The notes under the pieces were generated by a model, which had not been told where the DNA came from, searched no databases, and saw only the letters and a list, made by a program, of their open reading frames with translations. Of a stretch of DNA of 25,814 nucleotides, positions 1 to 6,600 are shown piece by piece. The DNA comes from RGIG7213 sp045652135 (GTDB lineage Bacteria; Bacillota; Clostridia; Oscillospirales; CAG-272). Position numbers and translations under genes: made by a program. The stretch lies in assembly GCA_045652135.1 (NCBI GenBank), contig JAZRTS010000136.1, forward strand, positions 1-25,814. The letters run 5' to 3'. How positions within the stretch are numbered: the first letter of the stretch is position 1; each line of letters opens with the position of its first letter.

Positions 1-4
1 ATAT

Positions 5-2380
5 TTAGTTTTGTATCATAGCTATAAGATATTTGGCATCATCGTCGTTGAGAATTCCGTCACCGTTATAATCAACGTACTCATCAAATTCTGTAGCATT
101 ACCGCTTGCCATATGCTTTTTAAGTCTTATGATATCTTTACCGTTTACGATACCGTCACAGTTTCCGTCACCGTCAACAATAATATAGCAGTTTTCCTCA
201 ATGGTCTTGCCGTTAACTACAACGACTGTGTAATCCGTCTTTATGATCTCGTTGTCATAAAGCTCCTCGCCGTCAAAGCCGTATACATACACGTCATACT
301 GCGAATACGCTGTCTTGAATTCCGCAACAGTCTGTCCCGCTTCAATTCTTGATGTAAAGCCTGCCGCATCGGATGCCGAAACGTATACGGTGAATTCCGC
401 ACTGAAATCGGAATAAAATACAGTTACAGTCTGCTTGCCTAACTTGTACGGATCGTATCCCGATATTGAATAATTCAATATTTCCGACTTACTATCATCA
501 GTATAAACAGCATACACGGTCATACCGTCAATTGAAAGAGCTTCACCGAAAATATAATCACGCTTATCCGGAAGTGATATGAGAACTATTCCGCAAACCT
601 CAGGTGCATCTTTGCCGTAGGTCATATTTGCATCAAGAAGCGCATCGTTATAATCACCGATCACTATATCGTTCCACGCAATTTCGTTTCCGTCATAATG
701 AACGTCTGTAATATTATAGCAAATGTCAAACGCGAACGCTTCAATCGTCTTCAAATCTTCGGGCAGGCTGACGGATTCAAGATTCGCAGCGAAACAGAAC
801 GCGCCTTCAGCTATCGTTTCAACACCGTCGGGAACAGTGTACTCAATTCTTTCATTACCAATGGGGTATTGAACGAGTGTTTTGCCATCAGAAGTCAGAA
901 GCGTGCCGAAACTGTCGTTTTTATAGTTTTTATTATCCGCATCTACATTGATGGCATCAAGGCTTTCGCAACCGTAAAACGCGCCCGGGGTTACGTATTT
1001 AACACCGGATCCGAGCGTTACCTCGGTAAGATTCATGCAGTATTCAAACGCGTTTTCTCCGATTCCCTCAACACTGTCCGGAACATCTACAGTTAAAAGC
1101 GTTTGGCAATATGCAAAAGCGCCGTCGCCTAAGTACTTAACACTTGACGGAACAACTACATCAGATGCATAAGAATATTCAAACGCACCATACGCTATCG
1201 CAGATGTGTTATCCTTGAGTGTTACCTGATAGCTTCCTGACGTAACTCCTGCGTCGATAATATACAAAAGAACGTTGCCAACGTATATTTCGTAATATGC
1301 CCCGCGGTTAACAGCATATGAGATATCGTTTACGTAAGGTGTATCCATAAACGCATCGTAACCCACACTTTTAACACTGTCGGGCATCACAATCTGCGCA
1401 AGATTTACGCAAGATGCAAAAGCGCTCGAGCCTATTATTTCCACACCCGTGGAAATAGTGAGTTCTTCGAGAGATTCGCACCCGTAAAATGCCGAGTTGC
1501 AGATTTCTTTCACGCCCGTAGGTACTGTATAAGCTGTTTCCGCACTTCCTAAAGGATACTGAATAAGCACCGTTTTATCGTAATTGAACAGTACACCGTT
1601 ATCGTCGGAAGAAAAGCTCTCATTCAAAGCGTTTACGTTGATTTTTTTGAGTGCATAGGATTCGGAGAACACATCCGCCCCAATGTCATTGACATTTTTA
1701 CCGATCGTAAGGTTTGCAAGATATTTCGCACAGGAAAATGCATTTGATGATATAGCCTCAACGCTGTCAGGAACCGTATAAGAAGAACGCATTGCACCTG
1801 CCGGATACTGAATAAGCGTGGTTTTATCCTTATTGAACAAAACGCTGTATCCGTCGTTTGAATAATATGCGTTATTTTCATCAACCGTTATTGCTTCAAG
1901 TGAGTTACATGAATAAAATGCATAGTCGCCTATATTTTCCACTTTACTTCCTAATACTATAGCCTCAAGCGAAGCACAATTGGCAAACGCCCACTCGCTT
2001 ATATTTTTGATACTGTTAGGCAACAGTACCCTTTCCAGCTTGGAAAAACCGTAAAATGCATACTCACCGACACTTGTAGCTCCATTTTCAATTACTACTT
2101 TAGTAATCGTGTTTCGCGATGAATACCAAGGAGTTTTAGAAGGTGTGGAATAATCATACATCGAACCCGTACCGCTGATAGTCAGTACCGTTTCGCCATC
2201 CCACGAAATTTCCCATCTGAGATCGCCGCCGCAAGTACCTGAGCCTGCCGCCTTTACGGTAGGCGCACTGAACTGCTCCGCGCTTATAACGGGAGTATCA
2301 GCCGCGGTCAGCGGATACGTCATAGTTGATAACAGTAATGCCATACATATCAAAAGTGAAAATATCTTTTTAAAATGCAT
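5..2380 (-). CDS. Secreted BspA-type leucine-rich-repeat protein with Ig-like module and C-terminal dockerin
   Basis: A 791-residue exported protein. Residues 1-27 are a signal peptide (MHFKKIFSLLICMALLLST, then small residues). From about residue 60 to 590 it is built of BspA-type LRR_5 repeats with the recurrent pattern 'I..nAF..C.sLe.v.lp.sv'. Three copies of a linker of the form 'LIQYPxG...YTVPdgV' lie between repeat blocks, and a non-LRR insert (about 350-385) carries AYYEIYVGNVLLY. About residues 600-670 resemble a bacterial Ig-like module ('FGEALSIDGMTVYAVYTDDS'). The C terminus is a dockerin with two calcium-loop repeats, DGNCDGIVNGKD and DYNGDGILNDDD. By family knowledge, BspA-type LRR proteins bind host or bacterial surface ligands, and a dockerin attaches to a cohesin partner. 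The ATG is preceded by AGGAGGG at 2388-2394. The ligand cannot be read from the sequence. The stop codon lies at the window edge, so the terminator is not seen. Confidence 0.9.
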   Translation of the reverse strand: MHFKKIFSLLICMALLLSTMTYPLTAADTPVISAEQFSAPTVKAAGSGTCGGDLRWEISWDGETVLTISGTGSMYDYSTPSKTPWYSSRNTITKVVIENGATSVGEYAFYGFSKLERVLLPNSIKNISEWAFANCASLEAIVLGSKVENIGDYAFYSCNSLEAITVDENNAYYSNDGYSVLFNKDKTTLIQYPAGAMRSSYTVPDSVEAISSNAFSCAKYLANLTIGKNVNDIGADVFSESYALKKINVNALNESFSSDDNGVLFNYDKTVLIQYPLGSAETAYTVPTGVKEICNSAFYGCESLEELTISTGVEIIGSSAFASCVNLAQIVMPDSVKSVGYDAFMDTPYVNDISYAVNRGAYYEIYVGNVLLYIIDAGVTSGSYQVTLKDNTSAIAYGAFEYSYASDVVVPSSVKYLGDGAFAYCQTLLTVDVPDSVEGIGENAFEYCMNLTEVTLGSGVKYVTPGAFYGCESLDAINVDADNKNYKNDSFGTLLTSDGKTLVQYPIGNERIEYTVPDGVETIAEGAFCFAANLESVSLPEDLKTIEAFAFDICYNITDVHYDGNEIAWNDIVIGDYNDALLDANMTYGKDAPEVCGIVLISLPDKRDYIFGEALSIDGMTVYAVYTDDSKSEILNYSISGYDPYKLGKQTVTVFYSDFSAEFTVYVSASDAAGFTSRIEAGQTVAEFKTAYSQYDVYVYGFDGEELYDNEIIKTDYTVVVVNGKTIEENCYIIVDGDGNCDGIVNGKDIIRLKKHMASGNATEFDEYVDYNGDGILNDDDAKYLIAMIQN

Positions 2381-2419
2381 ATTTATACCCTCCTATTATT
2401 ACATATACTATTACACTTT

Positions 2420-2449
2420 ATTTTATCATACTATATATGCATATGTCAA
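2420..2449 (-). promoter_or_regulatory. Sigma-A-type promoter of the LRR-dockerin gene
   Basis: Reading the minus strand, TTGACA (2444-2449) is followed after 18 bases by TAAAAT (2420-2425), about 40 bases upstream of the ATG. The -35 is perfect. The -10 is one base off consensus and the spacer is one base long, so the exact -10 is less certain. Confidence 0.6.
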
Positions 2450-2530
2450 TAAATTTTGCAAATATTAATTTAATTCTATAATTTACCGTAAATATCATTT
2501 CAGAACGAATATCAGTTTACAAAATACAAC

Positions 2531-2558
2531 TTGACAAGCGCGTTTTGTATGATATAAT
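2531..2558 (+). promoter_or_regulatory. Sigma-A-type promoter of mntP
   Basis: TTGACA (2531-2536), 16-base spacer, TATAAT (2553-2558). Both hexamers match consensus. Transcription would start near 2565, leaving a leader of only about 44 nt before the ATG. That is too short for the yybP-ykoY manganese riboswitch often found before mntP homologues, so any manganese control must act elsewhere or by a protein. Confidence 0.75.
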
Positions 2559-2608
2559 AAGTAGACATATCGCCAATTAGGGACAAACTTAAAAATTCGG
2601 AGACTGAA

Positions 2609-3193
2609 ATGAATTTAGGATTACATTTTTTTCTGAACAGTATTTTATTGGGACTCGGACTTGCGATGGATGCCTTTTCCGTTTCTCTTGCCAATGGTTT
2701 GAACGAACCGAAAATGCACGTACGCAAGATGTGCGCCGTTGCGGGCACATTTGCATTTTTTCAGTATTTGATGCCTATGATCGGCTGGGTATGCGTACAT
2801 ACCGTAGCTGAACATTTTAAATCATTTGAAAAAATCATCCCTTGGATCGCACTCATTCTGCTTCTGTTCATCGGCGGCAAAATGGTACTCGAAGGAATGA
2901 GGGTTAAAAAAGATGACGAGGAAACACCGTCAGTCGGATTCGTTGCGTTGATCGTTCAGGGTGTCGCCACATCTATCGATGCTTTGTCGGTTGGATTTAC
3001 AATTTCAGAATACGGTTTTTACGAAGCGCTTATATACGGCGCCGTCATCGCATTCGTAACGTTCCTTATATGCATACTGGGTGTTACTCTCGGCAAACGC
3101 TTCGGAACGGGACTTTCAGGCAAAGCATCCGTTTTAGGCGGTGCAATACTGATTTTCATAGGAATAGAAATATTCGTAACCGGAATAATTTAA
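2609..3193 (+). CDS. mntP: MntP-family manganese efflux pump
   Basis: A 194-residue integral membrane protein of the MntP family (PF02659), which exports Mn(II) to avoid manganese toxicity. Two inverted-related halves each carry the family's acidic membrane motif: 'LGLAMDAFSVSLANGL' with Asp21 and 'GVATSIDALSVGF' with Asp124. Hydrophobic stretches are consistent with about six transmembrane helices, and the length is usual for the family. The ATG at 2609 is preceded by GGAG (2599-2602). It is a single-gene unit with its own promoter (2531-2558) and its own terminator (3284-3317), divergent from the LRR gene and convergent with the radical SAM operon. No functional link to either neighbour is apparent. 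Confidence 0.9.
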   Translation: MNLGLHFFLNSILLGLGLAMDAFSVSLANGLNEPKMHVRKMCAVAGTFAFFQYLMPMIGWVCVHTVAEHFKSFEKIIPWIALILLLFIGGKMVLEGMRVKKDDEETPSVGFVALIVQGVATSIDALSVGFTISEYGFYEALIYGAVIAFVTFLICILGVTLGKRFGTGLSGKASVLGGAILIFIGIEIFVTGII

Positions 3194-3217
3194 TATCTGT
3201 AATACAGTCTTAAAGCA

Positions 3218-3244
3218 ATGAGCTCGGTATTATACCGAGCTCAT
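3218..3244. repeat. Perfect 12-bp inverted repeat downstream of mntP
   Basis: ATGAGCTCGGTA, a TTA loop, then TACCGAGCTCAT. All 12 positions pair. It is not followed by a T tract on either strand, so it is not a standard intrinsic terminator. It lies 25 bases after the mntP stop and 40 bases before a proper terminator. It may be an RNA-stabilising 3' hairpin or a protein-binding palindrome. Confidence 0.7.
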
Positions 3245-3283
3245 ATTGACAAACTTAATATTAAATTTTCGTTTAAACTTTGT

Positions 3284-3317
3284 GGTTTGCTTCATTATTG
3301 AAACAAACCTTTTTTTT
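3284..3317 (+). terminator. Intrinsic terminator of mntP
   Basis: GGTTTGCTTC (3284-3293), ATTATT loop, GAAACAAACC (3300-3309) with one mismatch, then eight T (3310-3317). The T tract reaches the stop codon of the convergent PqqD-like gene (3316-3318), so the two 3' ends touch. Confidence 0.85.
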
Positions 3318-3576
3318 AAATAATTCCAAGTGTACGGAGCTTTTCCAGAAATTCTTCCGTATCTTTTGTTGCTTCGTCTTCAGTAGTGTCGTATTCTTCA
3401 AGAATACGCTTAACTATATCACAGACAGTTTCAACGTCGGGCAAAATATCCCAAATGAAGTTACCAAGCTCATTGAGCACGAAAAGCCCCTTTGAGTCAT
3501 AAACCGTCTTACCAACGGGAACAAGTATTGCCTCACCTGCAAATTCTCTTTTTATAAGCTCTTTTTTTATTTTCAT
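3316..3576 (-). CDS. PqqD-like peptide chaperone (RRE-type)
   Basis: An 86-residue protein of the PqqD/RRE type, which in peptide-maturation systems binds the leader of a precursor peptide and presents it to a radical SAM enzyme. Visible features are the N-terminal strand region 'KREFAGEAILVPVG', the hydrophobic turn 'LNELGNFIWDIL' and the helical 'VCDIVKRILEEYDTTEDEATKDTEEFLEKLRTLGII', shown here only to mark its boundaries; 'FIWDIL' and the terminal 'L..LGII' are typical of PqqD-like proteins. The start is placed at the ATG at 3574-3576 because it shares a base with the TAA of the upstream radical SAM gene (TAATG), implying translational coupling. An earlier in-frame ATG at 3621 would lie inside that gene. 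It is the last gene of the operon. Confidence 0.8.
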   Translation of the reverse strand: MKIKKELIKREFAGEAILVPVGKTVYDSKGLFVLNELGNFIWDILPDVETVCDIVKRILEEYDTTEDEATKDTEEFLEKLRTLGII

Positions 3577-4712
3577 TATTCGATAACCTCTTTCTTTGAT
3601 TTTGAAACATACGCATCCCACATTTGCGCTATCGTTTCATCTACCTGTTCACACACGTATGTTGGAACGCGGTCAAAACCGCCTGTTTCCGTATAACACA
3701 CGGCAGCGCACGAGAAGCACGCATTCTTTTTCGGGCATGATGCGCATTTTGATGGCAAACGTATCTTTTTCACTTCCGTGTTGATATGCTCCCACGCTTT
3801 GTCAACACCAACCTCCAGTGGATACGCAATAGGAGTAGGAAGCATTCCGCAAGGATACATTTTTCCGTCCCAAGTGAGCCACATCGACGACTTACCTGCT
3901 CTGCAGTTGACACCTTCGCTGACGTCTCCGAGACATTCGTCTCGCTCAATGTCAGAATACTCCTTCATATTCTTCGCGCGCATCTCAAATTCTTCATCGG
4001 TAAAACGGAGAAGATCCCATTTTACCGTACATTCTGCCGCTTCTTTCGGAGTAAGTCTTGCATTTTCGCCGAATTTCTCGCCGTTTATTCTTATCGGTGG
4101 ATACATATAGCTGACGGCCTTTGCAACGACACCTATTTCGCTTGCAATATTAAATATTTTCTCCGTATCCTGCTTATTGTAAGGAGTAATAGAGACATTA
4201 AGACTTACATCAATTCCTGCTTCTTTAAGCGCCTTTATATTTTCAAGCACTTTGTCATACATCGGTGCGCCGCACATATTTTTATATGTCTCAGCGCATC
4301 CGCCGTACAAAGATATATTGATTCTGAAAGGCGGATCCTCAAGCAATTTTCTGCGTATATCGCCGTCAATAAGAGAACCGTTGCTGTTTATTGAAATATA
4401 AAATCCCATTTTTTTCATCGCCGAGTATATTTCAAAAAAATCTTCACGCAAAAACGGTTCGCCACCCGTCAAAAGTACAAATATCGTACCTTTTTCGCGT
4501 GCCTGGCGCGCAATATCTATCCACTGTTCCGTTGTCAATTCTCTTTTTCTCGTCTCTGCATTCTGTCCGCATTGATGAACGTAGCACATAGGACAGTTGA
4601 AATTACATCTCGAAGTTAATTCAAATGTCGCACCGACAGGCAATCCCATTTTACCTGCTTTGTTGTGCAAGTATGTAACTATTCTGGGTTCATCGCTTCT
4701 CTTTCGTACCAT
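3576..4712 (-). CDS. Radical SAM/SPASM peptide-maturase-like enzyme
   Basis: A 378-residue radical SAM protein. Cys36, Cys40 and Cys43 form the CxxxCxxC loop ('TSRCNFNCPMC') for the SAM-binding 4Fe-4S cluster, followed by the glycine-rich 'TGGEPFLRED'. The C terminus is a SPASM domain: Cys270, 'DGKMYPC' ending at Cys288 (the G-x4-C element), then Cys323, 326, 332, 335, 339 and a final Cys354, giving ligands for auxiliary Fe-S clusters. By family knowledge, SPASM enzymes with a PqqD-like partner modify ribosomal peptides (for example thioether or C-C crosslinks) or carry out related maturation. It has a GAGGAA ribosome site 6 bases upstream. It starts 16 nt after the kinase-like gene and overlaps the PqqD-like gene by one base. 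The probable substrate is the Cys-rich peptide at 6335-6580; the reaction type is unknown. Confidence 0.9.
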   Translation of the reverse strand: MVRKRSDEPRIVTYLHNKAGKMGLPVGATFELTSRCNFNCPMCYVHQCGQNAETRKRELTTEQWIDIARQAREKGTIFVLLTGGEPFLREDFFEIYSAMKKMGFYISINSNGSLIDGDIRRKLLEDPPFRINISLYGGCAETYKNMCGAPMYDKVLENIKALKEAGIDVSLNVSITPYNKQDTEKIFNIASEIGVVAKAVSYMYPPIRINGEKFGENARLTPKEAAECTVKWDLLRFTDEEFEMRAKNMKEYSDIERDECLGDVSEGVNCRAGKSSMWLTWDGKMYPCGMLPTPIAYPLEVGVDKAWEHINTEVKKIRLPSKCASCPKKNACFSCAAVCYTETGGFDRVPTYVCEQVDETIAQMWDAYVSKSKKEVIE

Positions 4713-4728
4713 AATACTTCCTCAAATT

Positions 4729-5589
4729 TTAAAGTTTGTTAAGTTCATTTTCAAGCGCTGTGACTGCTGTTACATCTGGCACACAGCTGAGATAAAAAAC
4801 AGGGACTTGTGCCGCTACCGAAGAAACCGATTTTATACAGGATTCCATATCGATTTTATTCCATACATCTGCCGTACAGCCTTCCCACAGCTTTCGGAAA
4901 GCTCCCAGTCCCTTCAAGCGCACAACGGTATTTTCTTTCGCCTGCGCCAGGCATACTATTGCCTTTATTGGACATTTTTCGTTTTTGTAAACACCCGAAC
5001 TTCCGGAAAACGGAACACCGTACGCAAAAAATGTACCGTTCTTTGAAACTATCGCCGCGCGGTCACCGTTTATAAGCTCAGCGTCTTTGTTTTCGCACCA
5101 GAGATTTGCCTGCGTTGACTTACCGACACCGGATGGTGCAGTAAATAAAACGGCTTCATTTTCGTATTTTATATACGAAGCGTGAAGAATAAACCTTCCG
5201 TTTTCTGCCATTATGTGTTCAATCCCAAGGCAATTAAGTATCGCGCGTGCACCGATACGTTTGAAATTTCCTTTGAATACCGTCTGCACGAAAATCTCGC
5301 GTCCGCGTCGGTACATCCGCATATCAGCAGATCTATATCCATCAGAAAGGTCCCCCGTGTAGCGTATTTCGCCATCAGAGACACTGTAGACCATTCTGTC
5401 AGATGAAGTAAAAACGCATTCTCCTGCAGGCTCAGAAAGCTCGTCGGCTTCTTCAAACGTTACGGTATAATCGGGATTTGACGGCGGCACTGCATATTCG
5501 TTCAACAGCACACTTTCCGCATTCATTATTTCATCATCACCGATTATTTTGAATGTAATATCCGCTATGCGGTAATACAGCTCTGTCAT
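4729..5589 (-). CDS. HPr-kinase-like P-loop protein of peptide-maturation loci
   Basis: A 286-residue cytoplasmic protein. The C-terminal half has a Walker A motif 'APSGVGKST' (Lys157, Ser158) in the context 'ILHASYIKYENEAVLFTAPSG', followed by 'ELINGDRAAIV', the arrangement found in HPr-kinase/phosphorylase C-terminal-like proteins of RiPP clusters. The N-terminal half (about 1-120) is beta-rich and matches no family I recognise. In some lasso-peptide clusters such homologues (PadeK type) phosphorylate a serine of the precursor peptide; whether this one does is inference. The start ATG lies one base after the TGA of the preceding gene (TGATATG), so translation is probably coupled. It precedes the radical SAM gene by 16 nt. 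It lacks the phosphorelay context of true HPr kinase, so a metabolic regulator is less likely. Confidence 0.75.
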   Translation of the reverse strand: MTELYYRIADITFKIIGDDEIMNAESVLLNEYAVPPSNPDYTVTFEEADELSEPAGECVFTSSDRMVYSVSDGEIRYTGDLSDGYRSADMRMYRRGREIFVQTVFKGNFKRIGARAILNCLGIEHIMAENGRFILHASYIKYENEAVLFTAPSGVGKSTQANLWCENKDAELINGDRAAIVSKNGTFFAYGVPFSGSSGVYKNEKCPIKAIVCLAQAKENTVVRLKGLGAFRKLWEGCTADVWNKIDMESCIKSVSSVAAQVPVFYLSCVPDVTAVTALENELNKL

Positions 5590-5590
5590 A

Positions 5591-6280
5591 TCACTCTATA
5601 ATATCAACGGCGACTATCTTACTTTTTGACGGAGAAAAATGACCTGCATTTGCCTGCTTTATTTCCCCTGCTTTAAGACCGTCTTTAACCGTTATTCTAT
5701 ACGTTATTCCGCCGTAAAACATATCTTTTGCATAATTTTTAAAGTATATTACGATATCTCCGACGATATCATCATCAGACATATTTTTTATATTTGCAAC
5801 GCCGTTTACACCCGAAACCTGTATTATCTTCTCCATATTGTCCATCGGTGTTTTAAAAAACACCTCGTTTTCCAAAAGATACGCATTCGGTTTTACATCT
5901 CTTGATATTGCACGCTTTTTTTCAAGCAGCAATGCCGACTGCCCCGTCGGCAGATTTGTAACGGTGAATTCAGCAGTATAATCTTCGTATTTTAAGTATA
6001 TTTCTGCATATTGCAGATCTTTTTCATTTGTGTTCAATACAACTATTGATAAAATGTCATTAACCTCATCTCCGCTTCCGTCTTCCATATATATGCCGTT
6101 ATAGCTTCCGACCAAGGTTATTTTGAGTCCATCATCCAAGTTGATATAGTGACTTGTATCAACGGGAGTCTTTGAGAATATATCAGTACACTGTGTAAGT
6201 GTAACAATGCACACGGCAATCAGAACAATTACCGCCGCTGAAATAATAATAATTTTCTTTTTATTTTGTTTTATTCGCAT
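5591..6280 (-). CDS. Membrane-anchored extracytoplasmic protein of unknown function
   Basis: A 229-residue protein that I do not recognise. A basic N terminus (MRIKQNKKK) is followed by a hydrophobic helix (about residues 9-29). The sequence then ends in LTQC, which is a poor lipobox because of Gln at -1, so an uncleaved N-terminal anchor is as likely as a lipoprotein. The remaining 200 residues are beta-rich and predicted to lie outside the membrane, with 'LDDGLKITLVGSYNGIYMEDG' near its start. The start was chosen at 6278-6280 because AAGGA (6290-6294) lies at proper spacing; an in-frame ATG at 6322 falls inside the upstream hairpin and is rejected. It is the first gene after the attenuator and is nearly fused to the kinase-like gene (1-nt gap). 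Its location suggests a surface role linked to the peptide (immunity, export or assembly), which is inference. Confidence 0.7.
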   Translation of the reverse strand: MRIKQNKKKIIIISAAVIVLIAVCIVTLTQCTDIFSKTPVDTSHYINLDDGLKITLVGSYNGIYMEDGSGDEVNDILSIVVLNTNEKDLQYAEIYLKYEDYTAEFTVTNLPTGQSALLLEKKRAISRDVKPNAYLLENEVFFKTPMDNMEKIIQVSGVNGVANIKNMSDDDIVGDIVIYFKNYAKDMFYGGITYRITVKDGLKAGEIKQANAGHFSPSKSKIVAVDIIE

Positions 6281-6295
6281 AATAACGATTCCTTG

Positions 6296-6327
6296 AAAAA
6301 GGGTGCGGTGTCTCCACCGCACCCTTT
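6296..6327 (-). terminator. Hairpin terminator/attenuator between the peptide gene and the maturation genes
   Basis: On the minus strand, AAAGGGTGCGGTG, GAGA loop, CACCGCACCCTTT, continuing into a T5 run (6296-6300). It is a 13-bp GC-rich stem starting 7 bases after the peptide's tandem TAATAA stops. No promoter is obvious between it and the next gene, whose start is only 15 bases beyond the T tract. Downstream genes are therefore probably expressed by read-through, at lower level than the peptide. Confidence 0.85.
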
Positions 6328-6334
6328 AAGCTTA

Positions 6335-6580
6335 TTATGATCTAAATACGTTGTTAAAGTCAGATGGATTGTGATAACAAATTCCGTCGTACTCAGGAGC
6401 GCCGTCATCAGTGGCTAAATCACAGCCTACCATGGAGTTTGTAAACAAAGTCAATCCGGGAATAAACTCACAGCCGCATATTCCTCTGTCTGCATTTGCG
6501 TGAACTTCACACGAAGCAATATTTGTGCTGAGTGAAAAATTTTCAAATACAACATCGGGTTTTGTATATACTTTTTTCAT
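6335..6580 (-). CDS. Five-cysteine small peptide, candidate RiPP precursor
   Basis: An 81-residue peptide. The N-terminal 23 residues look like a leader: 'MKKVYTKPDVVFENFSLS' followed by 'NIAS', a K-x-Y-x-KP...F pattern I associate with clostridial precursor-like peptides. The rest is Cys- and Gly-containing: Cys24, Cys35, Cys37 (ICGC), Cys53 and Cys68, with four aromatic residues in the last 18 and a C-terminal Ser81. There is no hydrophobic signal peptide, so secretion would need leader-dependent export, but no transporter gene is present in the window. AGGAAGGGAG (6590-6599) gives a strong ribosome site. It begins 20 nt after the giant protein gene and ends in tandem stops before a terminator. 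Its role as substrate of the downstream radical SAM/PqqD/kinase genes is inferred from position and composition. A small structural or regulatory protein is the alternative. Confidence 0.75.
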   Translation of the reverse strand: MKKVYTKPDVVFENFSLSTNIASCEVHANADRGICGCEFIPGLTLFTNSMVGCDLATDDGAPEYDGICYHNPSDFNNVFRS

Positions 6581-6600
6581 CTGTCCGTTCTCCCTTCCTA

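Noticed and set aside
698..1096. Plus-strand open frames inside the LRR gene
   Set aside because: They oppose a clear repeat-protein gene, lack recognisable domains or ribosome sites, and have Cys/Arg-rich compositions typical of antisense frames.
2559..2608. A yybP-ykoY manganese riboswitch before mntP
   Set aside because: The promoter at 2531-2558 leaves only about 44 nt of leader, too short for that riboswitch, and no fitting hairpins were seen.
3577..3621. Longer PqqD-like protein starting at 3621
   Set aside because: It would lie wholly inside the end of the radical SAM gene, and the TAATG overlap at 3574-3578 gives a natural coupled start.
4729..5589. True HPr kinase/phosphorylase of carbon catabolite control
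   Set aside because: The P-loop region is similar, but the N-terminal half is unlike HPrK and the genomic setting is a radical SAM/PqqD operon, not a metabolic one.
6281..6322. Upstream ATG at 6322 as the start of the membrane-anchored protein
   Set aside because: It lies within the terminator stem, would put 14 odd residues before the basic signal-like region, and has no ribosome site; 6280 has AAGGA at good spacing.
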